Below, one piece after another: positions 1 through 8,530 of a DNA stretch of 64,000 bases. Location of the stretch: the NCBI RefSeq assembly GCF_001665575.1, contig NZ_LZSU01000039.1, positions 26,321 to 90,320 of the forward strand. The letters are read 5' to 3'. This DNA is from Mycobacterium sp. 852013-51886_SCH5428379. GTDB taxonomy: Bacteria > Actinomycetota > Actinomycetes > Mycobacteriales > Mycobacteriaceae. A program made the translations under genes and the position numbers. A model generated the notes under the pieces. That model had not been told where the DNA came from. It searched no databases and saw only the letters and a list, made by a program, of their open reading frames with translations. Within the stretch, counting starts at the first letter, position 1. Every line of letters begins with the position of its first letter.

Positions 1-2024
1 GCGGACGCGGCGGCGCCAATGGCGACGGCACGGGCAGTGGCGCCGACGGCGGCGACGGCGCCGCCAGCAATGGCGGCCGCGGCGGCGACGGCGGGGCCGG
101 GGGCTCCGGACTGATCGGCTCCGATGGAAACGCCACCGACCCCAACGGCGCCAGCGGCACGGCCGGCGGCGCGGGTGGTGCGGGCGGCGCCGGCGGAACA
201 GCGGGCGGGGTCGGCACCACCGGCGGCACCGGTGGCACCGGCGGCCAAGGCGGTATCGGTGGCCAGGGCGGTAGCGGCGTCACCGGCGCCCCCGGCCAGG
301 TCACTTCCCACGTCGGTGGCGACGGACACGCAGGCGGCAACGCCGGCGACGGCGGCGCCGGAGGCCAAGGCGGAAAGGGCGGCACGGCCGGTGGCGCAGG
401 AAACGGCGGCAGGGCCGGCACTGCGGGCCAAGGCGGCGCAGGCGGCAAGGGCGGCAACGCCGGAACCGCCGGTGATGGCGGTGCGGGCGCAGCCGGTGCG
501 AGCGGATATGTCTTCCTCAGTGCTGTCCCCGGCTATGCAGGAGGCAATGGCGGGGCCGGCGGCAACGGCGGCAAAGGGGGCGCCGGCGGCAGCGGTGGAG
601 TCGACGGCAGCGGCGCGGTGACGGGTGTGCAGGGCGCCGGGGGCGTCAACAGCAACGGGGGCCGAGGCGGCGCGGGCGGCAGTGGCGGGGCCGGCGGAGA
701 CGGCCAACCTGGATCCGTCGCGGGCCCTTACGAAGGCAGACCCGGGAGAATCGGCGGCCAGGGCGGCGCAGGTGGTGCGGGCGGCGCTGCGGGCGGCGCC
801 GGCGCGACCGGCGGCACCGGCGGAGTCGGCGGCACCGGCGGCATGGGCGGACGGGGCGGCGACGGCACGTGGGGCTTGGTGGGATCCCACGAATACAACG
901 GCCGGGATGGACACCCCGGCGGCAGCGGGGCCAGAGGCGGCCACGGTGGAGTCGGCGGCGTCGGCGGCGCGGCCGGTGACGGCACAGCCGGTGACGGTGG
1001 CGCCGGCGGCGCCGGCGGCGCCGCTGGGGTCGGCGGGAATGGCGGCGCCGGTGGTAACGGTGTCGACAGTCTTTTCGTATTCCGACCCGGTACCTCCGGC
1101 GGCGCCGGTGGTGGCGGTGGCAGCGGCGCCGACGGTGGCAATGGTGGCGCGGGCGGCGCGGCGGGCGGCGCAGGCGGTCAGGCCGGCGCGACCGGACGGG
1201 GCGGCGACGGCAGTACCGGCGGCGCGGGCGGAAGCGGGGGTTCCGGCGGGGACGGCGTCAACGGTCGCAACGGCGTGATCGTGGGCCCGTTCGAAGGCCA
1301 GGACGGCGGTGACGGCGGCAACGGCGGCAGCGGCGGTTACGGCGGCAGCGGCGGCCGGCCGGGGACCGGCAGTGTGGCCGGCGCCTACGGCAAGGGCGGC
1401 GTCGGCGGCAAGGGTGGCGACGCCGGCGTGGCGGGCAACGGCGGGTCCGGCGCCGACGCTGTCTCGCGATTCACCCCGGATGGTTGGTGGGGCGGGAACG
1501 GCGGCACACCGGGCGCCGCCGGCGTGGGCGGAGCCGGAGGAAACGACGGGATCGGCATCGGCAACGGCGGCAGCCTCGGCGACGGCGCATCAGCCGCCCA
1601 CACGGGCGTCGGCGGCGCAGGCGGGAACGGCTATACATCCTGGGAGCCCGGCCGAGCCGGAGGAAACGGCGGCCCCGGCGGTCGGGGCACCACCGGCGGT
1701 CCAGGCGGTCACGGCGGCGCGGGTACCAATGGCACCGACGGTGGCCCCGGACAACCTGGTGGGGCGGGCGGGAACGGCGGAAACGGCGGCCCAGGCGGCA
1801 CCGGCACCTCCGGTGCGGGCGGTCGCGCAGGTAACGGTGGCAACGGCGGAAACGGCGGTGCAGGCGGCGAGTGGGTCAGCGGACCCACCCCGCCCGCCGG
1901 CGGCGCCGGAGGCAACGGCGGCACCGCCGGGCAACCTGGCACCGGTGCGACGGGCGGCGGGGCGCCCGGCACCAACGGCACCGACGGCGCCGACGGCGCG
2001 CCCCGCACCGGCATCGGCGTCTGA
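1..2024 (+). CDS. PGRS-type glycine-rich protein, 3' part only
   Basis: The reading frame is open from base 3 to the TGA at 2022-2024, so the gene begins upstream of the window and about 673 residues are visible. Almost the whole stretch is Gly-Gly-X repeats (GGAGG, GGNGG, GGTGG) broken by short non-repetitive islands such as YVFLSAVPGYAG. This is the composition of the PGRS domains of mycobacterial PE_PGRS proteins. The N-terminus is missing, so it cannot be said whether a PE domain or, as in the giant gene at 43.4 kb, a signal peptide leads it. Several other frames are also open through this GC-rich repeat; the Gly-rich frame is chosen because only it gives the PGRS pattern. A surface or cell-envelope location is inferred from the family. 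Confidence 0.8.
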   Translation, partial: GRGGANGDGTGSGADGGDGAASNGGRGGDGGAGGSGLIGSDGNATDPNGASGTAGGAGGAGGAGGTAGGVGTTGGTGGTGGQGGIGGQGGSGVTGAPGQVTSHVGGDGHAGGNAGDGGAGGQGGKGGTAGGAGNGGRAGTAGQGGAGGKGGNAGTAGDGGAGAAGASGYVFLSAVPGYAGGNGGAGGNGGKGGAGGSGGVDGSGAVTGVQGAGGVNSNGGRGGAGGSGGAGGDGQPGSVAGPYEGRPGRIGGQGGAGGAGGAAGGAGATGGTGGVGGTGGMGGRGGDGTWGLVGSHEYNGRDGHPGGSGARGGHGGVGGVGGAAGDGTAGDGGAGGAGGAAGVGGNGGAGGNGVDSLFVFRPGTSGGAGGGGGSGADGGNGGAGGAAGGAGGQAGATGRGGDGSTGGAGGSGGSGGDGVNGRNGVIVGPFEGQDGGDGGNGGSGGYGGSGGRPGTGSVAGAYGKGGVGGKGGDAGVAGNGGSGADAVSRFTPDGWWGGNGGTPGAAGVGGAGGNDGIGIGNGGSLGDGASAAHTGVGGAGGNGYTSWEPGRAGGNGGPGGRGTTGGPGGHGGAGTNGTDGGPGQPGGAGGNGGNGGPGGTGTSGAGGRAGNGGNGGNGGAGGEWVSGPTPPAGGAGGNGGTAGQPGTGATGGGAPGTNGTDGADGAPRTGIGV

Positions 2025-2087
2025 TCGAGGGCTGCCCAGCGGGGTATTGACCGCGCGTCAGAGCGTCGACGCCGGCCGCACGCGCCG

Positions 2088-2093
2088 TAGGGT
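2088..2093 (+). promoter_or_regulatory. Putative -10 (TAGGGT) for leaderless lipoprotein gene
   Basis: A TANNNT hexamer ends 6 bases before the GTG at 2100, and no Shine-Dalgarno sequence is visible. This is the typical mycobacterial leaderless spacing. No convincing -35 is seen. Confidence 0.4.
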
Positions 2094-2099
2094 TGTCGT

Positions 2100-2654
2100 G
2101 TGGTGGGGAGACGGCTGATCGCGGCAACCGTGTTGACCGTCGGAGTGCTGCTCGCCGGGTGTTCGTCAGACATCACCGGAACCCCCGTGACCAGTCCCGA
2201 CTCGCCCACCGAACCCAGCGTCCCCACCTCCAGGCCCACCCGGACGCCCACCACCGCGCCCTCCCCGTCGCCGTCCCCGTCCACTCCCGCCCCGGCGCCG
2301 ACATCGCCGGGACCGGCCGAAGCCCTCGCCCCGCAGAACGGCTGGGTGTTCATAGAGACGAAGTCCGGGAAGACCCGCTGCCAGCTCAGCACCGGTGAGG
2401 TCGGCTGCGAGGCGCCGTTCACCGACGCCCCCATCATCGAAGGCATCCCCGCGACGGGCGTCCGCCTCACCGCGGCCGGGGACCTGGAGTGGGTCGTCGG
2501 CAACCTCGGCGACATCCCCGCGGTCACCCTCGACTACCGCGTCTACTCGGCGGTGGGCTGGACGATCGACGCCGGTGAGAACGGCACGCGATTCACCAAC
2601 GACAGCACCGGACGCGGGATGGTCGTCTCTATCGAGGGCGTCGAGACTTTCTGA
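2100..2654 (+). CDS. Lipoprotein with Pro/Thr-rich linker
   Basis: Protein of 184 residues. A short charged N-terminus (MVGRR) is followed by a hydrophobic core and the lipobox VLLAGC with Cys21 as the likely lipidated residue, so it should be anchored outside the cytoplasmic membrane. Residues about 30-70 are a low-complexity Ser/Pro/Thr linker. The remaining 110 residues form a compact domain with two Cys residues and ending near GMVVSIEGVETF. I do not recognise a catalytic motif. The GTG at 2100 lies 6 bases after a TAGGGT hexamer, which supports this start over the GTG two bases upstream in another frame. The gene sits between the PGRS gene and zwf. Confidence 0.8.
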   Translation: MVGRRLIAATVLTVGVLLAGCSSDITGTPVTSPDSPTEPSVPTSRPTRTPTTAPSPSPSPSTPAPAPTSPGPAEALAPQNGWVFIETKSGKTRCQLSTGEVGCEAPFTDAPIIEGIPATGVRLTAAGDLEWVVGNLGDIPAVTLDYRVYSAVGWTIDAGENGTRFTNDSTGRGMVVSIEGVETF

Positions 2655-2706
2655 AATTCCGGTCACAACCGTTTGACCGTGTGTGCCGACCGGGCACAAC
2701 ACCGGC

Positions 2707-4059
2707 GTGAGCCCACCTCCACACGTCATCGTCCTGTTCGGTGCGACCGGCGACCTCGCGGAGCGCGAACTGTTCCCCGCCCTGTACCGACTGGCGGCCG
2801 CCGACCGGATGCCCGCCGACTACGCACTCATCGGGTCGGGCAGGCACTCCCCCGGCAGCGACGACGACTTTCGCCGGACCGTCGGCGACGGCCTCCGCGA
2901 CACTGTCGACGACATCGATGACGACGTGTTGTCAGACCTGTTGGGCCGCATCAGCTTTCAGACCTCCGACGCCGACGACGGCAGTGATCTGTCAGCAGCC
3001 GTCCGGGACGCCAGGCAGGGCCTGGGCGAGGACGCGAAGACGCTGATCTACCTGTCCGTCCCGCCCGCGGCGATGGAATCGATGATCGGCATGCTCGATC
3101 GCGAGATACTGACCGACGGCGCCCGCGTCGTCATCGAGAAGCCCTTCGGCACCGACCTGAAGACCTCGCGCGCGTTGACCGAGGCGCTCGACGGGGTCGT
3201 CGCCGACGACCAGATCTTCCGCATCGACCACTTCCTGGGCAAGGAGGCGGTGCAGAACATCCTCGCGCTGCGCTTCGCCGACGGTCTGATCGGACCCGCA
3301 TGGCACCGCGACCACGTGACTTCGGTGCAGATCGACATCCCCGAGGAACTCACGGTCGAGGGCCGCGGCAGCTTCTACGAGTCGACGGGCTGCTTCCGCG
3401 ACATGATCTCCACCCACCTGTGCCAGGTGCTCGGTGTCATCGCGATGGAGCGCCCCGAGCGGCTGGACGCGGAGTCGATGCACGCCCGCAAAGCCGAGGT
3501 GTTCGACGCGCTGCGCCCGCTGGATCCGCAGCGGGTGGTGTTCGGACAGTACGAGGGATACCGCGACGAGGAGGACGTCGACGACGACTCCGACGTCGAG
3601 ACGTTCGTCGCGCTCGAGGCGTACGTCGACACCGACCGGTGGCGCGACGTCCCGTTCTATCTGCGCACCGGCAAGGCGATGGGCGCGACCCGGCACACCG
3701 TGACGCTGACGTTCGGCGACCAGCGCGGACAGCTGATCCTCGAACTGGGCGACAACCCCGAGATCGGAATGGAGCTGACCGTCAAGCAACCCGGCCCGGG
3801 CCACGAACTCACCACCGTGCGCCTGAACGCCGACGTCACCGGCACGCCGATGGAGGCCTACGAACGGCTGCTCTACGACGTCATGCGCGGTGACCAGACG
3901 TTGTTCACCAGCGCCCGGGAGGTCGACCGACTCTGGCAGGTGTGTCAGCCGGTGCTCGATGAGCCGCCCACACCCATTCCGTACGCGAAAGGCTCCTGGG
4001 GACCGGACGAGGCCGTCGAGCTCCCGGGCGGGGACGGCTGGCGGCTGCCGGATGACTGA
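2707..4059 (+). CDS. zwf: Glucose-6-phosphate 1-dehydrogenase
   Basis: Oxidises glucose-6-phosphate to 6-phosphogluconolactone, the entry step of the oxidative pentose phosphate pathway, in the cytoplasm. The N-terminal nucleotide-binding motif is FGATGDLAERELFPALY, and the family signature RIDHFLGKE contains the catalytic His, with Phe in place of the usual Tyr. EKPFGTDL precedes it, as expected. About 450 residues is slightly shorter than the 480-510 of many homologues. The start is uncertain: the GTG at 2707 places the Rossmann motif near residue 14, while an in-frame GTG at 2683 adds 8 residues; neither has a clear ribosome binding site. The stop overlaps the start of the GH15 gene, so the two are almost certainly co-transcribed. 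Confidence 0.93.
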   Translation: MSPPPHVIVLFGATGDLAERELFPALYRLAAADRMPADYALIGSGRHSPGSDDDFRRTVGDGLRDTVDDIDDDVLSDLLGRISFQTSDADDGSDLSAAVRDARQGLGEDAKTLIYLSVPPAAMESMIGMLDREILTDGARVVIEKPFGTDLKTSRALTEALDGVVADDQIFRIDHFLGKEAVQNILALRFADGLIGPAWHRDHVTSVQIDIPEELTVEGRGSFYESTGCFRDMISTHLCQVLGVIAMERPERLDAESMHARKAEVFDALRPLDPQRVVFGQYEGYRDEEDVDDDSDVETFVALEAYVDTDRWRDVPFYLRTGKAMGATRHTVTLTFGDQRGQLILELGDNPEIGMELTVKQPGPGHELTTVRLNADVTGTPMEAYERLLYDVMRGDQTLFTSAREVDRLWQVCQPVLDEPPTPIPYAKGSWGPDEAVELPGGDGWRLPDD

Positions 4060-5872
4060 TGACGCCCGACCGCAATTGGGCATCGCCGAGCACGGCCTGA
4101 TCGGCGACCTGCGCACCTGTGCGCTGGTGGGCGTCGACGGAACCATCGACTGGTTCTGCGCGCCGCGCTTCGACAGTCCCAGCGTGTTCGCGGCGATCCT
4201 CGACCCGGACGACGGCGGCAGCTGGCAACTTCGGCCCACCGGTGACGTCACCCGGACCCAGCAGTTCTACTTCCCCGAGACCGCGGTGCTCATCACCCGC
4301 TTCCTCACCACCGACGGTGTCGTCGAGGTGCACGATTTCATGCCGGTACTGGGGGAGGCCGACACTCAGCACCGGCAGCGGTTGGTGCGCCGTGTCACCG
4401 GAGTGCGCGGCACGGTGCGGATGCGCACCCGGCTCGACGCCCGGCCCGATTACGCGCGCGAGACGTGCCGGCCCACTCGGTCCGGCGACGGGGTGCTCAT
4501 CAGCGGCGACGGGGTCCGGATGGGGCTGACGGCGTCGACACGGCTGGACGTCGACGGCGGCGTGGTCAGCGCCGAGGTCGAGCTCTCCACCGGGGACTCC
4601 ATGCTGTTCGTCCTCGAGATGCTCGGCGACGACGACGAGGTGCGCGCGGACGCCGTCGACCGCACCGACGCGCTGCTGGACGCCACCACGTCGTTCTGGC
4701 GGAACTGGCTGTCGCAGTCCACCTACACCGGCAGATGGCGCGAGGTGGTGAACCGGTCGGCGATCACCCTCAAACTGCTCACCCACGAACCCAGCGGGGC
4801 AGTCCTCGCCGCGCCCACCACCAGCCTTCCCGCGCCGATCGGCGGAAGCCGCAACTGGGACTACCGCTACGTCTGGATCCGTGACGCCGGCTTCAGCACC
4901 TACGCCCTGCTTCGGCTCGGATTCATGAGCGAGGCAAGGGATTTCATTCGATGGCTGTCCGAACGCCTGGGCGATCGCGACGGCGGCGACGATGGGCGTC
5001 CCGGTCCGCTGCGGGTGCTCTACGACATCGACGGGAACGCGCCCGAGGAAACCGAACTCGCACATCTGCGGGGTCACCGCGAATCCAGGCCGGTGCGCAT
5101 CGGCAACGCCGCCGCCGACCAGCTGCAACTCGACATCTACGGCGAGATCATCGATTCGGTGTACCTGTTCAACAAGTACGGACCCGGCATCAGCCACGAC
5201 GCCTGGGCCGACATCACCGACGTCGTCGACTGGGTTGTGCGCAACTGGGACCGTCCGGACGCGGGGATGTGGGAGATCCGCGACGAGGCCAAGCCCTACA
5301 CCACCTCGCGGCTGATGTGCTGGGTCGCCATCGAACGCACCATCCGCATCGCCCGTGCGCGCGGTCTGCCCGGCGACATCGTGGGCTGGTCGAAAGCCCG
5401 CGACGAGATCTACGACCGCATCATGACGAAATCCTGGAACACCGATCTGCAGGCGTTCACCCAGACCGAAGGCGGCACCGCGCTCGACGCGGGGGTGCTG
5501 CTGATGCCCATGCTGAAGTTCCTCTCGCCGGCCGACCCCCGGTTCCTGTCCACCCTCGATGCCGTCGAGCGACAACTGGTCACCGACAGCCTCGTGTTCC
5601 GGTACGACCCGGGCAGCGACGGTCTCGACGGCGAGGACGGCACGTTCTCCATCTGCTCGTTCTGGTACGTCGAGGCGCTCACCCGCGCCGGTCGGCTGCA
5701 GGACGCGCAGTTGGCCCTCGAGAAGATGTTCACCTACGCCAACCACGTCGGCCTGTACGCCGAGCAGGTCAGTGCCACCGGCGACCAGGTCGGCAACTTC
5801 CCGCAGGCTTTCACCCATCTCGCACTGATCAGCGCGGCCATCAACCTGGACCGCGCCCTGGACGGAGGATGA
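4052..5872 (+). CDS. Glycoside hydrolase family 15 protein (trehalase/glucoamylase type)
   Basis: Protein of 606 residues, starting at an ATG that overlaps the zwf stop by 8 bases. An N-terminal beta-sandwich-like domain begins LGIAEHGLIGDLRTCALVG and contains the DGTIDWFCAPRFDSPSVF signature shared with the mycobacterial Rv2402/TreH group. The C-terminal (alpha/alpha)6-barrel shows NWDYRYVWIRDAGF, CWVAIERTIRIA, and the acidic segments around EGGTALDAGVLLMPM and GTFSICSFWYVEAL. No signal peptide is seen, so it should act in the cytoplasm. The family hydrolyses alpha-linked glucose; whether the substrate is trehalose, maltooligosaccharide or glucan cannot be read from sequence. Coupling to zwf suggests that released glucose is sent to the pentose phosphate pathway (inference). 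Confidence 0.9.
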   Translation: MTDDARPQLGIAEHGLIGDLRTCALVGVDGTIDWFCAPRFDSPSVFAAILDPDDGGSWQLRPTGDVTRTQQFYFPETAVLITRFLTTDGVVEVHDFMPVLGEADTQHRQRLVRRVTGVRGTVRMRTRLDARPDYARETCRPTRSGDGVLISGDGVRMGLTASTRLDVDGGVVSAEVELSTGDSMLFVLEMLGDDDEVRADAVDRTDALLDATTSFWRNWLSQSTYTGRWREVVNRSAITLKLLTHEPSGAVLAAPTTSLPAPIGGSRNWDYRYVWIRDAGFSTYALLRLGFMSEARDFIRWLSERLGDRDGGDDGRPGPLRVLYDIDGNAPEETELAHLRGHRESRPVRIGNAAADQLQLDIYGEIIDSVYLFNKYGPGISHDAWADITDVVDWVVRNWDRPDAGMWEIRDEAKPYTTSRLMCWVAIERTIRIARARGLPGDIVGWSKARDEIYDRIMTKSWNTDLQAFTQTEGGTALDAGVLLMPMLKFLSPADPRFLSTLDAVERQLVTDSLVFRYDPGSDGLDGEDGTFSICSFWYVEALTRAGRLQDAQLALEKMFTYANHVGLYAEQVSATGDQVGNFPQAFTHLALISAAINLDRALDGG

Positions 5873-5876
5873 ACCC

Positions 5877-6497
5877 ATGACCGCTGCTCAACGCGAACGC
5901 GCCGCGCTGGTCGAGTCGCTGCGCGCCGTCGGCCCCGACGAACCGACGCTCTGCGAAGGCTGGCAGACCCGCGACCTCGCCGCCCATCTCTACATCCGGG
6001 AACGCCGGCCCGACGCCGTCGGCGGCATCCTCATCCCGGGCCTGTCGTCGTACACCGAGAAGGTGCAGGACAAAGTGGCCGCGACCAAGGACTTCAACGA
6101 GGTGATCGAGACGGTCGGCTCGGGACCGCCGATGTTCTCGCCGTTCAAGCTGCTGGACCCGGTTGCCAACCTGGCCGAGATGTTCATCCATCACGAGGAC
6201 GTCCGGCGGGCGCAGCCCGGGTGGGAGCCGCGGCCCCTGGACGACGCGACGCTCAAGGGGTTGACGCGCACGCTGTCGTTGATGGCGCGGCTCACGCTGG
6301 CGAAGGCGCCGGTGCGGGTGGCGCTGCGGACGCCGCAGGGCGAAACCCTGGTCACGGCGGGACGGGGAGCGCCCGTGACTGTCACCGGTCCGGCGCCCGA
6401 ACTGCTGCTGTTCGCGGTCGGACGCGAGGCCCGCGTCGACATCGACGGCGAGGCCACCGCGGTCCAGGCGCTGCGCGACGCGCCCAAAGGTCTCTAG
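5877..6497 (+). CDS. TIGR03085-type (DinB/mycothiol-dependent-like) protein
   Basis: Protein of 206 residues. The start LVESLRAVGPDEPTLCEGW with TRDLAAHLYIRERRP, and the later MFIHHEDVRRAQPGW, match the TIGR03085 family, a branch of the DinB / maleylpyruvate-isomerase N-terminal fold in which His residues bind a metal. Biochemical function is not established for this branch. The ATG at 5877 is preceded by GGAGGA, which supports the start. It lies 4 bases after the GH15 stop and 17 bases before the LLM oxidoreductase, as part of one operon-like run. Confidence 0.8.
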   Translation: MTAAQRERAALVESLRAVGPDEPTLCEGWQTRDLAAHLYIRERRPDAVGGILIPGLSSYTEKVQDKVAATKDFNEVIETVGSGPPMFSPFKLLDPVANLAEMFIHHEDVRRAQPGWEPRPLDDATLKGLTRTLSLMARLTLAKAPVRVALRTPQGETLVTAGRGAPVTVTGPAPELLLFAVGREARVDIDGEATAVQALRDAPKGL

Positions 6498-6501
6498 AGA
6501 G

Positions 6502-6507
6502 TAGGTT
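6502..6507 (+). promoter_or_regulatory. Putative -10 (TAGGTT) for leaderless LLM gene
   Basis: TANNNT hexamer followed by 7 bases and the GTG at 6515; no Shine-Dalgarno sequence. It may give the LLM gene its own transcript inside the run of + strand genes. Confidence 0.35.
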
Positions 6508-6514
6508 GGCCGCC

Positions 6515-7444
6515 GTGGATTTCCGTGTCTTCGTCGAACCGCAGCAGGGTGCCAGCTACGCCGATCAACTCGCCGTCGCCCGCGCCGCCGAGCAGCTCGG
6601 CTACTCCGCGTTCTTTCGCTCGGACCATTACCTCGCCATGAGCGGTGACGGTCTGCCCGGACCGACGGACTCCTGGGTCACGCTGGGCGGTATCGCCCGC
6701 GAAACGTCGACGATCCGACTGGGCACCATGGTCACCTCGGCCACCTTCCGGTACCCGGGCCCGCTGGCGATCGCCGTCGCCCAGGTGGACGAGATGAGCG
6801 GCGGCCGCGTCGAGTTGGGCCTGGGTGCCGGCTGGTTCGAAGCCGAGCACAAGGCGTACGCGATCCCGTTCCCGCCGCTGGGTGAACGGTTCGACCGGCT
6901 GACCGAGCAGCTGGAGATCCTCACCGGCATGTGGTCGACGCCCGTCGGGGAGACCTTCGATTACACCGGCACGCACTACTCGATCGTCGACTCCCCCGCG
7001 CTGCCGAAACCGGCGCAGGCGTCGGTGCCGATCGTCATCGGCGGTCAGGGCGCCAAGCGCACACCGGCGCTGGCCGCGAAGTACGCCGCCGAGTTCAACG
7101 TCCCGTTCGTTCCGCTGGACACGCTGCAGACCCAGTTCGGCCGCGTGGCCACCGCGCTGTCGGACGCCGGCCGCGCGCCGGGTGAGCTGACGTATTCGGC
7201 GGCGTTCGTGCTGTGCGCGGGGTCCGACGACGGGCAGGTGCGCCGGCGCGCGGACGCCATCGGCCGCGAGGTCGACGAACTGCGCAGCAACTCCCCGATG
7301 GTGGGCACGCCTGCGGAGATCGTCGACAAGCTCGGCCCGTTCCAGAAGGCCGGCGTGCAGCGGGTGTACCTCCAGATGCTGGACATGTCCGATCTCGACC
7401 ACCTCGCACTGGTGGCGCAGGAGGTCGTGCCCCAGCTCCGCTGA
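6515..7444 (+). CDS. LLM-class (F420-dependent type) oxidoreductase
   Basis: Protein of 309 residues with a luciferase-like TIM barrel: DFRVFVEPQQ at the first strand, GYSAFFRSDHYL, RLGTMVTSATFRYPG, and SGGRVELGLGAGWFEAEH, the usual LLM signature. Members with this pattern commonly use coenzyme F420 in mycobacteria, but FMN cannot be excluded from sequence. The start is set at GTG 6515 because it directly precedes the conserved first strand and follows a leaderless-type TAGGTT. The frame is open further upstream, but that part overlaps the preceding gene. The substrate is unknown. Confidence 0.88.
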   Translation: MDFRVFVEPQQGASYADQLAVARAAEQLGYSAFFRSDHYLAMSGDGLPGPTDSWVTLGGIARETSTIRLGTMVTSATFRYPGPLAIAVAQVDEMSGGRVELGLGAGWFEAEHKAYAIPFPPLGERFDRLTEQLEILTGMWSTPVGETFDYTGTHYSIVDSPALPKPAQASVPIVIGGQGAKRTPALAAKYAAEFNVPFVPLDTLQTQFGRVATALSDAGRAPGELTYSAAFVLCAGSDDGQVRRRADAIGREVDELRSNSPMVGTPAEIVDKLGPFQKAGVQRVYLQMLDMSDLDHLALVAQEVVPQLR

Positions 7445-7484
7445 CCGGGCGGGACCGGCGGGGGCGCGGATAGGATCGGTGCCC

Positions 7485-7940
7485 GTGGCGCGCGACGACG
7501 ACGAGCACGACCCCGATGCTCCGGCGCCGTGGCACAACTCCACGGCGAAGGTCTTCGGCGCGAGCATCGCCGGTGTCGCCGGGATCGGGCTGATCGTCGG
7601 ATCCGTCATCTTCGTATCGCAGCGGGTCGAGGAGCCGACGCAGGCCCCGCTGAATTTCGTCGAACCGTCGTTCTCGCAGACGTCGGCACCATCCCGGACG
7701 TCGAGTACGCCCAGCACCACCGCCCCGCCGCGGCCCACCCAGGCCGAGACCACCGACATCGATCTGCCGCCGCCGTCGGACACGTCGCCGACATCGACAC
7801 CGTCGAGTTCGGCCGAGTCCACCAGCTCCCGTCCCCCGACGACCACGGCGGAGGAGGACGACGAGGGCGAGGAAGGGCCGACGACCACCAGGAAACGGCC
7901 ACGATTCAACGAGACACGCACGCTGTACCCCCAGCGATGA
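7485..7940 (+). CDS. Small membrane protein with Ser/Thr/Pro-rich tail
   Basis: About 151 residues: an acidic cytoplasmic start (ARDDDEHDPDAP), one hydrophobic span (about residues 22-46, FGASIAGVAGIGLIVGSVIFV), then a roughly 100-residue low-complexity exported tail rich in Ser, Thr and Pro, ending in a basic patch (RKRPRF). No enzyme motif is seen. GTG 7485 follows TAGGAT by 8 bases; an in-frame GTG at 7479 is the alternative. The layout is the same as that of the next gene, with which it is probably co-transcribed. Confidence 0.72.
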   Translation: MARDDDEHDPDAPAPWHNSTAKVFGASIAGVAGIGLIVGSVIFVSQRVEEPTQAPLNFVEPSFSQTSAPSRTSSTPSTTAPPRPTQAETTDIDLPPPSDTSPTSTPSSSAESTSSRPPTTTAEEDDEGEEGPTTTRKRPRFNETRTLYPQR

Positions 7941-7953
7941 GCCTTCAGCGGCC

Positions 7954-7959
7954 TACTAT
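7954..7959 (+). promoter_or_regulatory. Putative -10 (TACTAT) before the 7968 gene
   Basis: A good TANNNT hexamer placed 8 bases before the GTG at 7968, with no Shine-Dalgarno sequence. Consistent with a leaderless start. Confidence 0.35.
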
Positions 7960-7967
7960 CGGACTCC

Positions 7968-8525
7968 GTGGCGCGACCTCCTGAAGATCCGGGCTACCCG
8001 GACGACGAGCCGACCCAGTACTCCAACGCGTACAGCAACGAACCCACGCAGTACGGGGCGTACAACGAATACAACACCGGTGGCTATGACCAGCCTCTCC
8101 CACCCGAAGAACCGCAGCCCTGGTACCGCAAGCCGGCTGCGCTGGTCGGGCTCGGCGCGCTGCTGGTGCTGCTCATCGCGATCATCGTGTGGCTGGCAGT
8201 GCAGCTGACCTCGGATGACGGCTCGTCCTCGGAGACCAGTACGTCGCCGACGACCACGACCACATCGGAGACTTCGGAGCCGGGCGGGTCGGCGCCGGCG
8301 GTCGCTCCCACCGAGACGGAGACGGTGACGCAGTCGCCGACGGAAACCTCGCCGGCGGAGACGACAACGACCACTTCCGAGACCACCACCACCACGACGA
8401 CGACCACCACGCCGCCGACGACCACCACCACGACCACTCCGCCGCCGACCACGACGGTCGAGACGAGCACGAGCACCGTCACCATCACGGTGCCGACGCT
8501 GGTGCCGGGCGGCGTCAGCCCTTAG
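7968..8525 (+). CDS. Single-span membrane protein with long Thr-rich tail
   Basis: Protein of 185 residues. The N-terminal 45 residues are polar with a repeated Glu-Pro-Thr-Gln-Tyr element (DEPTQYSNAYSNEPTQYG). Then comes PWYRKP directly before a transmembrane segment (LVGLGALLVLLIAIIVWLAV), followed by about 110 residues that are mostly Thr with Ser, Pro and Glu. The PWY-basic-Pro motif next to the membrane span recurs in the Hsp70-fold protein at 15857, which also has a Thr-rich tail, so this looks like the membrane/tail half of that protein without the ATPase part. The stop is 5 bases from the stop of the convergent Hsp70-like gene. Function unknown; cell-wall association is inference. Confidence 0.75.
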   Translation: MARPPEDPGYPDDEPTQYSNAYSNEPTQYGAYNEYNTGGYDQPLPPEEPQPWYRKPAALVGLGALLVLLIAIIVWLAVQLTSDDGSSSETSTSPTTTTTSETSEPGGSAPAVAPTETETVTQSPTETSPAETTTTTSETTTTTTTTTTPPTTTTTTTPPPTTTVETSTSTVTITVPTLVPGGVSP

Positions 8526-8530
8526 CTCGG

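Noticed and set aside
1..2024. Possible CRISPR or tandem-repeat array because of dense short repeats
   Set aside because: The repeats are GGC-based codons of a PGRS protein with no constant repeat/spacer lengths; the same holds for 44-51 kb.
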